From Cherax quadricarinatus (Eukaryota; Arthropoda; Malacostraca; Decapoda; Parastacidae): DNA of 64,000 nt. Made by a program: the position numbers and the translations under genes. The DNA lies in the NCBI RefSeq assembly GCF_038502225.1, contig NC_091369.1, forward strand, positions 3,454,548 to 3,518,547, written 5' to 3'. Under the pieces are notes generated by a model that was given only the letters and a program-made list of their open reading frames with translations, searched no databases and was not told where the DNA came from. Below are positions 22,921 to 31,579 of the stretch, piece after piece; position 1 is the stretch's first letter; each line of letters opens with the position of its first letter.

Positions 22921-25355
22921 AGGTGGGCTAGTGCAAAGATGAGTAGTGGGGGGGTTGAAGAGGGTTGGAATAGTTTTAAAAATGCAGTATTAGAATGTGG
23001 GGCAGAAGTTTGTGGTTATAGGAGGGTGGGGGCAGGAGGAAAGAGGAGTGATTGGTGGAATGATGAAGTAAAGGGTGTGATAAAAGAGAAAAAGGTAGCT
23101 TATGAGAGGTTTTTACAAAGCAGAAGTGTTATAAGAAGAGCAGAGTATATGGAGAGTAAAAGAAAGGTAAAGAGAGTGGTGAGAGAGTGCAAAAGGAGAG
23201 CAGATGATAGAGTGGGAGAGGCACTGTCAAGAAATTTTAATGAAAATAAGAAAAAATTTTGGAGTGAGTTAAACAAGTTAAGAAAGCCTAGGGAAAATAT
23301 GGATTTGTCAGTTAAAAACAGAGTAGGGGAGTTAGTAGATGGGGAGATGGAGGTATTGGGTAGATGGCGAGAATATTTTGAGGAACTTTTAAATGTTAAG
23401 GAAGAAACAGAGGCAGTAATTTCATGCACTGGTCAGGGAGGTATACCATCTTTTAGGAGTGAAGAAGAGCAGAATGTAAGTGTGGGGGAGGTACGTGAGG
23501 CATTACGTAAAATGAAAGGGGGTAAAGCAGCTGGAACTGATGGGATCATGACAGAAATGTTAAAAGCAGGGGGGGATATAGTGTTGGAGTGGTTGGTACT
23601 TTTGTTTAATAAATGTATGAAAGAGGGGAAGGTACCTAGGGATTGGCAGAGAGCATGTATAGTCCCTTTATATAAAGGGAAAGGGGACAAAAGAGACTGT
23701 AAAAATTATAGAGGAATAAGCTTACTGAGTATACCAGGAAAAGTGTACGGTAGGGTTATAATTGAAAGAATTAGAGGTAAGACAGAATGTAGGATTGCGG
23801 ATGAGCAAGGAGGTTTTAGAGTGGGTAGGGGATGTGTAGATCAGGTGTTTACATTGAAGCATATATGTGAACAGTATTTAGATAAAGATAGGGAAGTTTT
23901 TATTGCATTTATGGATTTAGAAAAGGCATATGATAGAGTGGATAGAGGAGCAATGTGGCAGATGTTGCAAGTATATGGAATAGGTGGTAAGTTATTAAAT
24001 GCTGTAAAGAGTTTTTATGAGGATAGTGAGGCTCAGGTTAGGGTGTGTAGAAGAGAGGGAGACTACTTCCCGGTAAAAGTAGGTCTTAGACAGGGATGTG
24101 TAATGTCACCATGGTTGTTTAATATATTTATAGATGGGGTTGTAAAGGAAGTAAATGCTAGGGTGTTTGGGAGAGGGGTGGGATTAAATTATGGGGAATC
24201 AAATTCAAAATGGGAATTGACACAGTTACTTTTTGCTGATGATACTGTGCTTATGGGAGATTCTAAAGAAAAATTGCAAAGGTTAGTGGATGAGTTTGGG
24301 AATGTGTGTAAAGGTAGAAAGTTGAAAGTGAACATAGAAAAGAGTAAGGTGATGAGGGTGTCAAATGATTTAGATAAAGAAAAATTGGATATCAAATTGG
24401 GGAGGAGGAGTATGGAAGAAGTGAATGTTTTCAGATACTTGGGAGTTGACGTGTCGGCGGATGGATTTATGAAGGATGAGGTTAATCATAGAATTGATGA
24501 GGGAAAAAAGGTGAGTGGTGCGTTGAGGTATATGTGGAGTCAAAAAACGTTATCTATGGAGGCAAAGAAGGGAATGTATGAAAGTATAGTAGTACCAACA
24601 CTCTTATATGGGTGTGAAGCTTGGGTGGTAAATGCAGCAGCGAGGAGACGGTTGGAGGCAGCGGAGATGTCCTGTTTAAGGGCAATGTGTGGTGTAAATA
24701 TTATGCAGAAAATTCGGAGTGTGGAAATTAGGAGAAGGTGTGGAGTTAATAAAAGTATTAGTCAGAGGGCAGAAGAGGGGTTGTTGAGGTGGTTTGGTCA
24801 TTTAGAGAGAATGGATCACAGTAGAATGACATGGAAAGCATATAAATCTATAGGGGAAGGAAGGCGGGGTAGGGGTCGTCCTCGAAAGGGTTGGAGAGAG
24901 GGGGTAAAGGAGGTTTTGTGGGTAAGGGGCTTGGACTTCCAGCAAGCGTGCGTGAGCGTGTTAGATAGGAGTGAATGGAGACGAATGGTACTTGGGACCT
25001 GACGATCTGTTGGAGTGTGAGCAGGGTAATATTTAGTGAAGGGATTCAGGGAAACCGGTTATTTTCATATAGTCGGACTTGAGTCCTGGAAATGGGAAGT
25101 ACAATGCCTGCACTTTAAAGGAGGGGTTTGGGATATTGGCAGTTTGGAGGGATATGTTGTGTATCTTTATATGTTTATGCTTCTAGACTGTTGTATTCTG
25201 AGCACCTCTGCAAAAACAGTGATAATGTGCGAGTGTGGTGAAAGTGTTGAATGATGATGAAAGTATTTTCTTTTTGGGGATTTTCTTTCTTTTTTGGGTC
25301 ACCCTGCCTCGGTGGGAGACGGCCGACTTGTTGAAAAAAAAAAAAAAAAAAAAAA
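22921..25355 (+). mobile_element. RTE-like LINE, long and recent-looking copy
   Basis: A 2.4-kb insert with a 3' UTR, the box GGGTCACCCTGCCTCGGTGG and a 22-bp A-run ending at 25355. The flanks TTTTTGCTGAT and TTCAAGAGTTAATG line up with the empty arrangement at 35590-35615. It is 5'-truncated: the ORF is open from the first base (RWASAKM before the first ATG). Confidence 0.9.
22939..25002 (+). CDS. Non-LTR retrotransposon reverse transcriptase, uninterrupted ORF
   Basis: A 687-codon open frame, read from the first internal ATG. It has an N-terminal linker rich in K/R (GYRRVGAGGKRSDWWNDEVK), then RT blocks: KAAGTDGIMTEML (~200), LYKGKGDKRDCKNYRGISLL (~248), DEQGGFRVGRGC (~290), FIAFMDLEKAYDRVD (~321-335), GLRQGCVMSPWLFN (~381) and FADDTVLMGD (~431, catalytic aspartates). 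The C-terminus has LLRWFGHLERMD and GRRGRGRPRKGW. The apurinic endonuclease domain expected upstream is missing because of 5' truncation, so it cannot be autonomous. I place it in or near the RTE clade from the C-terminal WFGH/GRPRKGW blocks; the clade is not certain. Confidence 0.88.
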   Translation: MSSGGVEEGWNSFKNAVLECGAEVCGYRRVGAGGKRSDWWNDEVKGVIKEKKVAYERFLQSRSVIRRAEYMESKRKVKRVVRECKRRADDRVGEALSRNFNENKKKFWSELNKLRKPRENMDLSVKNRVGELVDGEMEVLGRWREYFEELLNVKEETEAVISCTGQGGIPSFRSEEEQNVSVGEVREALRKMKGGKAAGTDGIMTEMLKAGGDIVLEWLVLLFNKCMKEGKVPRDWQRACIVPLYKGKGDKRDCKNYRGISLLSIPGKVYGRVIIERIRGKTECRIADEQGGFRVGRGCVDQVFTLKHICEQYLDKDREVFIAFMDLEKAYDRVDRGAMWQMLQVYGIGGKLLNAVKSFYEDSEAQVRVCRREGDYFPVKVGLRQGCVMSPWLFNIFIDGVVKEVNARVFGRGVGLNYGESNSKWELTQLLFADDTVLMGDSKEKLQRLVDEFGNVCKGRKLKVNIEKSKVMRVSNDLDKEKLDIKLGRRSMEEVNVFRYLGVDVSADGFMKDEVNHRIDEGKKVSGALRYMWSQKTLSMEAKKGMYESIVVPTLLYGCEAWVVNAAARRRLEAAEMSCLRAMCGVNIMQKIRSVEIRRRCGVNKSISQRAEEGLLRWFGHLERMDHSRMTWKAYKSIGEGRRGRGRPRKGWREGVKEVLWVRGLDFQQACVSVLDRSEWRRMVLGT

Positions 25356-26457
25356 TTCAAGAGTTAATGAATCACGTCACTCATCCAATATATGTACAAC
25401 TGGTAGGTTTAATGTGCCTTAACGAATGCACGGACATTATTTACACAATTATTACAACAGTAAATTTTCTGTTTTGTGTGTGAATGAAAATTCTTTGTAT
25501 GAACAAAATATCAAAATGTTATTCATGTGTAAAGCCTGAGAACAGAGGAAATGCTATTTTAGTGCCAGGAATGTTTGTACTGTTTATTCTGGACCCTATT
25601 TTGAAACAGGAATATTTTGAAATTTATTTGAAATTAGCCAAATTACCAATTTCTGATCACTTCATTGGGTAGTTGAAATAGTTGACTGGGTGGTTTACTG
25701 TTCTTAGTTAATAAAATAGAAGACATACTAGCAAAATAGCTAAGAATTTGGTTTACTGGAATAATGTAATTGGCCTAAAATAGGACTCAAAGTGGGCAAA
25801 ATTGCCGATGCATAAATATCGGACACAGCAAAATTTGCAAAAGCATAATTTCGTCAATTTTCCACTAAATTTCGTACTTTTTGTTTTATTACCTGCAGAA
25901 AGAGATTCTCTGTCATTTCATAAGAAAAACATGACAAAATTTTTTTTGAACATTCTTGGATGCTGTTGACGAGTTTCAGATCTGGGGTCTGGACAATGAA
26001 AGGGTTAAAGGAGGGGTTTGGGATATTTGCTGTCTGGAGTGACATCTGAACTATTGTACCTGGGTGCCTCTGCAAAGACTGATTATGTGTTAATGATGTT
26101 GAAAGTGCTGAATGACTGTGAAAGTGTTTCTTTTTTGCATCACCCTGCCTTGGTGCAAGACAGAAAACGAATTAAAAAAAAAATTGCGCTAAACTTAAAG
26201 ACACAAATTTAAAGCCAAACTGAAGAGGAATTATTTTGTTAATCTCAGAGCCCCATCCTAAAATATACCAGTGACCTTGGACATATTAAAAAAAAATAAT
26301 AGTCATCCTAGAAATTAAGAATTTCATCATAATAAAAGAAAACTAATGAAACTGAGAGGCAGGGAAGGAGGCCTAAAGATAAGTTATGTTTTTATTATCT
26401 TGAAGGGAAGTGTAGCTATCTAACCAGTTCCTCTACAAGGGCTCAACCTCTGGAAAA

Positions 26458-26640
26458 CTTTTTTTTTTTTTAACACATTGGCAGTATCCCACTGAGGCAG
26501 GGTGACCCGATAAACACTTTCACCATCCTTCACACTGTCTTGCCAGATGTCCCTCCAAACAGCAAATATCCCCAACTCCTTTAGAGTGCAGGCATTGTAC
26601 TTCCCACCTCCAGGACTCAAGTCTGATTAACTGGTATATC
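26458..26640 (-). mobile_element. RTE-like LINE 3' tail
   Basis: The minus strand has GGTCACCCTGCCTCAGTGGG and GGAAGTACAATGCCTGCACT. The T-run at 26459-26471 is the reversed poly(A). It lies about 70 bp from DLG5-like exon F. Confidence 0.75.
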
Positions 26641-26710
26641 TTCAGTAAACAAATTAACAAATAGCTAGTTACACATTTCTCAATGTCCCTCAAAATAATT
26701 TATGACATAC

Positions 26711-26872
26711 CTTGAGCAGTTCTTCTTGCAATTTGTTTTTTTCCCTGAGAGCAGAGTCCCACTCTGTGATAGCTTTGGTACACTGCTGCTTAAAGCAATT
26801 CTTCTCACGCACTGCTTCGTTACATTCTCGTAAGATATCGTCATATTGTTTCTTCAGACGTGACACTTCTTC
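26711..26872 (-). CDS. DLG5: DLG5-like exon F
   Basis: The exon is 162 bp (54 codons), phase 0 at both ends. The acceptor is TTCTGTTAATAG/GAA and the donor is CTCAAG/GTATGT. It encodes EEVSRLKKQYDDILREC, NEAVREKNCFKQQC, TKAITEWDSALREKNKL. It corresponds to the DLG5 stretch with EENQRLLKQ and RDTAIQLQHQC. A LINE 3' end on the same strand ends about 80 bp upstream of the donor-side intron. Confidence 0.86.
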
Positions 26873-27008
26873 CTATTAACAGAACAAAATATTAAGTTTA
26901 CATGTAAAGCATTATGAAAAATGACTTAAATGAAATCATAAATGACCAGCATAGCATCCCAAGGAAATCTTAAATAAATTAGAACATCTATTAAACAACG
27001 GGTATACA

Positions 27009-27552
27009 GGCAGGCCCCGCTTTGTAGTGCTTCACTTTAAGGCACTTCGCTAATGCAGCAGTTTTCAATTACACTCATTCTTTATTTATTCAGACTTCCT
27101 ACAATTAATATATTCACCATTCACTATAAGCAATGGATGAAAATATTTTAAGGTAAGTAATGTGTATATTGTACATGCATTTTTTAGGCCCAGCTCTATT
27201 GCTCACTTAATATACGATAGTGAATACATGTTATCAGGTTTTTATATGCATTTGAAAGTGAAAAAGGCTATGATTCACTTTACAGCCATTTTCGCTTTAC
27301 AACAATAACCCGGAACTTTACCTGCTGTATAAGCTGGGACCTACAGTAGCCTGGAACCTAACCTGCTGTATAAGTGGGGCCCTACAGTAGCCCGGAACTT
27401 AACTTGCTGCATAAGCGGGCCCCCCACAGTAGCCCAGAACCTAACCTGCTGTTTAAACGGGGCCCTGCAGTAGCCTGGAACATAACCTGCTGTATAAGCG
27501 GAGCCCTACAGAAGCCTGGAACCTAACCAGCTCTATAAGCGGGGCCCTCCTG
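27009..27552. mobile_element. Transposon-like repeat ending in 41-bp tandem array
   Basis: The left end AGGCAGGCCCCGCTTTGTAG is matched in inverse by AAGCGGGGCCCTCC at about 27538. From about 27303 the right side is an array of roughly six 41-bp units (AGCCTGGAACCTAACCTGCT...GGGGCCCTACAG). Each unit ends with the inverted-terminus motif AAGCGGGGCCC or a variant. A related left end occurs at 46910. Confidence 0.65.
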
Positions 27553-27599
27553 TGAAGTATATTTATTAAAAATGGGTATAGTTGATTTGTTTATTCTTC

Positions 27600-28590
27600 T
27601 AAGCTCACATACACACACACACGTACTTTTCCCAGAGTTTCCATTATTCTGTTATATTACATAATCATCACTCTCTTTAGTTTCCCGCTGTATAGTCCTT
27701 GTGGCTTAGCGCTTCTTTTTTGATTATAATAATAATCTTTAGTTTCTAAATTTGACATAAAAATTAACCAAAATAGTAATTAATATATGAAATTCAATTC
27801 AACATTTCAATGCCATGCAATAAGATCACGGTAAACAGGTGATATCACAATATCCAAAATACTCTCAGTGAAAAAATTAGTGAAATTAACATTTTCATGA
27901 TTTCTCACATTATCAAGTTATAATGTTAATGTGAGACTTCACGAACATGCTTGGTATCTGATTATTTTTTTCACCGTGGTTATTCTGCATTTCAACATCA
28001 TATATATTGTAGTACTTTTTACAAGCAGTCCTTTCTCTGTTAAATATACATCACTAGAGGTAAAACTTCTTTTTAGTGATATTCAATTTGAGTTATTTTA
28101 AACACCTATACCTTCCATCCTTTGAATTCCTTATACAAAAGCAATAGTTTTTAAAACATCTTACAACAAATATTATAATTAACAGTTATCTTACAGTAAT
28201 AACTAACAGCTATAATAATCTTATAGGAAGTACTATAACTTACAATTAATCCAAATACTTACAGGAGTACTATTACTCTGTGCTTCTATTAAGCAATTAT
28301 ATACATAAAGCTATTGTACATAGTACATGTTGCATTTGCATGGTATATGCATATTTCATGTTTAAAATTTTCACTCTTAATAATTACTGCATATTGCAAT
28401 GAGTTTATATGATATTTTCATGAGTGACAAATGAGTTATGTTACTTCAAGTAATGTTATAAACAATAATTCCTGAAGGAAACATAAATTATTATTAATGC
28501 AATACAGTCAAGAAAAATAATGATTTTTTTTAAATTTATGCATCCAATGAGATTTTTAAAGCAATGTTATGTAGTTAAACAGTCAAAATA
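27600..28590. other. Intron sequence with short SINE-like tail
   Basis: At 27690-27745 CCTTGTGGCTTAGCGCTTCT followed by TTATAATAATAAT recurs in reverse at 49078-49130. The rest is AT-rich with nothing recognised. Confidence 0.5.
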
Positions 28591-28595
28591 TCTTT

Positions 28596-28739
28596 AAACC
28601 ACAGTACAGGTGAAGTTAGAACCTATGGCAAGCAAGTTGTAAAACTCCAGGTTAATGCATAAGCTATTAGGCTGGAACACTGGCCTGGAGTTTCACGACT
28701 CACTTGCCATGGGTTCTAACCCCGCCCGTACTGTGGTTT
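28596..28739. repeat. 144-bp hairpin-forming repeat
   Basis: The outer ends AAACCACAGTAC and GTACTGTGGTTT are perfectly inverted. Inner parts (GTTAGAACCTATGGCAAGCA against CACTTGCCATGGGTTCTAAC; AAACTCCAGG against CCTGGAGTTT) extend the arms to about 55 bp around a ~30-bp centre. Each arm contains GGGTTCTAACCCC-type sequence that resembles a tRNA B box. It lies about 75 bp from exon E. Confidence 0.85.
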
Positions 28740-28813
28740 GTTTGCAATTGTATTTTACAGTTTTGTGAATCAAAACATCTAGATTTTAAAGAAAAAGCGG
28801 GAAATTAACAAAC

Positions 28814-28978
28814 CTGTGTAAGTTCCAATTTAGAGATGTTGTTGGAATGTGAGGCAACTAACTCGGAGTAACTTTTTCTAATTGAATCATACTCATCTTT
28901 GATAGCTTCATACTTGCGCATAGTGGTCATGTATAGCTGGTTGATGGCCTCTCCCGAGCCTTCCTGTGTAATGGCCTC
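28814..28978 (-). CDS. DLG5: DLG5-like exon E
   Basis: The exon is 165 bp (55 codons), phase 0 at both ends. The donor is ACACAG/GTTTGT. The acceptor is GCCCATGCAG/GAG, with an unusually purine- and GC-rich tract; a plausible branch point GTGACTAAC lies about 35 nt upstream. The product carries GSGEAINQLYMTTMRKYEA and DEYDSIRKSYSELVASH, the strongest match in the window to DLG5 (ILNKLYDTAMDKLE, DYDALRKRYSEKVAIH). This exon fixes the gene identity. Confidence 0.92.
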
Positions 28979-29029
28979 CTGCATGGGCGCGACCGGCCAC
29001 AACCATACTCATGTTAGTCACACTATTTT

Positions 29030-29885
29030 ATTATTAATATATAACCCAGTAATTACTAAACTTAAAAGCCAAAAGTAATTCAGAGGCTACCATTTAGAAA
29101 CATTTCAGAAAACTTAAAGCTGACTTATACTACAGTATTTTTTCTGCTACTATACACTATGAGATCAATCCTATAGTGTACTGCTAGAATAATAGTATAA
29201 TAATTTATCCTTAAAAGGAATATTAAAAATTGAAGGATTATACAACTCCCTTAAATCAATAATAAAGAGTGGCCCCTGATTATTAGCTCAAAATCAATAA
29301 AGTTGAAAATTAATGAACCCCCCACATAAAAATATAAAAAGCTTTACTTAACAGACTTTAAGTACTTTATTAATTAATCTACCAAAAAATGACTATTTAT
29401 TTTTTTATTTATTTTTATTTGTTTAGTGACAGTACTAGTAACTGTTCTAATAAAAAAAATACAAAGACTTCACTCTAAACTCTTTACGGTGCCTGCTGTA
29501 TAAACATACATAATTATTCATGGCAAAAAATTGCACATATACATGCTAAAATTTGTGAATGTTTAAGAATGATGTAAATGTGTATTACTGTAGTAAATCA
29601 GCGTAAGAGCAGCAATAATGGAGAGAACGGGAAAAGTTTTGAGGTTTTCCTAATACTTTATTACATCACATACCAGTGCAGTACTATCAATTATTTATAA
29701 AATAGTACAATAAAAAATAATTAAGCTATGGTTCCTTTTCAGGTATATTGCATAACATGAGAAATGTACATAAACAAGGAGCCTCACCCAGCCCATTAGA
29801 CATATTCTTGTTGGTACTGCAACCTTTATTTATAATTTGGTTAAATTACTAATGTAGTATCCATTGTACAGTCATGAACTTTAAA
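29030..29885. other. Intron sequence, nothing recognised
   Basis: AT-rich, with no coding signal and no repeat family I can name. Confidence 0.5.
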
Positions 29886-29889
29886 TGAA

Positions 29890-31141
29890 TATTTTTTTTT
29901 TTTTTCAACAAGTCGGCAGTCTCCCACCGAGGCAGGGTGACCCAAAAAAAGAAAGAAAATCCCCAAAAAGAAAATACTTTCATCATCATTCAACACTTTC
30001 ACCACACTCACACATTATCACTGTTTTTGCAGAGGTGCTCAGAATACAACAGTTTAGAAGCATATACGTATAAAGATACACAACATATCCCTCCAAACTG
30101 CCAATATCCCAAACCCCTCCTTTAAAGTGCAGGCATTGTACTTCCCATTTCCAGGACTCAAGTCCGACTATATGAAAATAACCGGTTTCCCTGAATCCCT
30201 TCACTAAATATTACCCTGCTCACACTCCAACAGCTCGTCAGGTCCCAATACCATTTGTCTCCATTCACTCCTATCTAACATGCTTATGCACGCTTGCTGG
30301 AAGTCCAAGCCCCTCGCCCACAAAACCTCCTTTACCGCCTCCCTCCAACCTTTTCGAGGACGACCCATACCCCGCCTTCCTTCCCCTACAGATTTATACG
30401 CTTTCCATGTCATTCTACTTTGATCCATTCTCTCTAAATGACCAAACCACCTCAATAACCCCCGTGACTAATACTTTTAGTAACTCCACACCTTCTCCTA
30501 ATTTCCACACTCCGAATTTTCTGCATAATATTTACACCACACATTGCCCTTAGACAGGACATCTCCACTGCCTCCAACCGCCTCCTCGCTGCAGCATTTA
30601 CAACCCAAGCTTCACACCCATATAAGAGTGTTGGTACCACTATACTTTCATACATTCCCTTCTTTGCCTTCATAGATAATGTTCTTTGTCTCCACATATA
30701 CCTCAACACACCACTCACCTTTTTTCCCTCATCAATTCTATGATTAACCTCATCCTTCATAAATCCGTCCGCTGATACGTCAACTCCCAAATATCTGAAA
30801 ACATTCACTTCTTCTATACTCCTCCTCCCCAATTTGATATCTAATTTTTCTTTATCTAAATCATTTGATACCCTCATCACCTTACTCTTTTCTATGTTCA
30901 CTTTCAACTTTCTACCTTTACACACATTCCCAAACTCATCCACTAACCTCTGCAATTTTACTTTAGAATCTCCCATAAGCACAGTATCATCAGCAAAAAG
31001 CAACTGTGTCAATTCCCATTTTGTATTTAATTCCCCATAATTTAATCCCACCCCTCTCCCGAACACCCTAGCATTTACTTCTTTTACAACCCCATCTATA
31101 AATATATTAAACAACCATGGTGACATTACACATCCCTGTCT
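29890..31141 (-). mobile_element. RTE-like LINE, 5'-truncated
   Basis: The minus strand starts inside RQGCVMSPWLFN at 31141, contains FADDTVLMGDSKVKLQRL, SKVMRVSNDLDKEKL and VVPTLLYGCEAWV, then has a frame break near 30455-30470 (SISHGGY against ...LMRWFGHLERMDQ). It continues GRRGMGRPRKGW and the 3' UTR to a T-run. It is very close in sequence to 22921-25355, so it is the same subfamily. The frame break makes it defective. Confidence 0.9.
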
Positions 31142-31344
31142 ATGATTATGATTACTTAATGTTATTTTGTATGGGTTTGTACAATAATTATTTAAAAATT
31201 TATAAAACAAATTATATTATCTGAATAATATTTTCAGAATATCCTGACAGTGGTGAAAGTTTTTGCCACTGAAATATTTGTGTAATGAAGATTTAAGAAA
31301 CCTCTTTTCCTTTTCTGTTCTTTCCAATAAATGTATACATGTGT

Positions 31345-31579
31345 ATAACAATACTGCGACCAGCTGAGATTCGAACCCGGAACATTTAGTCAGGCTCCTG
31401 GGAACCAAACTAACTTCCTGATGCCTTAGACCACTAGACCACCAGGCTGGTAGCATAGTGGTCCAGCATGCAGGTAGCATGGTGGTCCAGTGGGCTAAGG
31501 CACTGGGAAGTTAATTTGGTTCCTAGGAACCAGGTTAAATGTTCTGGGTTCAATTCCCGGCTGGTTGCAGTATTGTTAT
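31345..31579. repeat. Inverted pair of tRNA-derived SINEs
   Basis: The right half (plus) has AGTGGGCTAAGGCACTGGG (A-box-like), GGGTTCAATTCCC (B-box-like) and TGGTTGCAGTATTG. The left half is its inverted counterpart (CAATACTGCGACCAG, GATTCGAACCC, TTAGACCACTAGACCACC). The two meet near 31460. Boxes match the Pol III internal promoter pattern by eye. Confidence 0.8.

Larger units (their letters stand above)
22067..26004. mobile_element. piggyBac-like element, interrupted (copy 2)
   Basis: The left end is CCTTTCATTGGCC and the right end GGACAATGAAAGGG. They are flanked by TTAA at 22063-22066 and 26005-26008, the duplication typical of piggyBac. Outside, a LINE 3' UTR continues seamlessly: ...GCCTGCACTT before and AAGGAGGGGTTTGGGATAT after, whereas an uninterrupted LINE tail at 25110-25130 reads GCACTTTAAAGGAGGGG with a single TTAA. 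The body matches 35206-36482 but is itself split by LINEs at 22208-22671 and 22921-25355. No transposase ORF is visible; it is non-autonomous. Confidence 0.85.
22000..26184 (+). mobile_element. RTE-like LINE 3' tail split by piggyBac-like element
   Basis: The left half, about 22015-22062, has CAGACTTGAGTCCTGAAGGT. The right half, 26009-26184, has AGGAGGGGTTTGGGATATTT through GCATCACCCTGCCTTGGTGC to an A-run. Together they make one ordinary tail, with the TTAA in the middle used as the target of the other element. Confidence 0.85.

Noticed and set aside
23100..24395. Minus-strand ORFs rich in Ser, Leu and Phe
   Set aside because: They are shadows of the LINE RT ORF on the plus strand.
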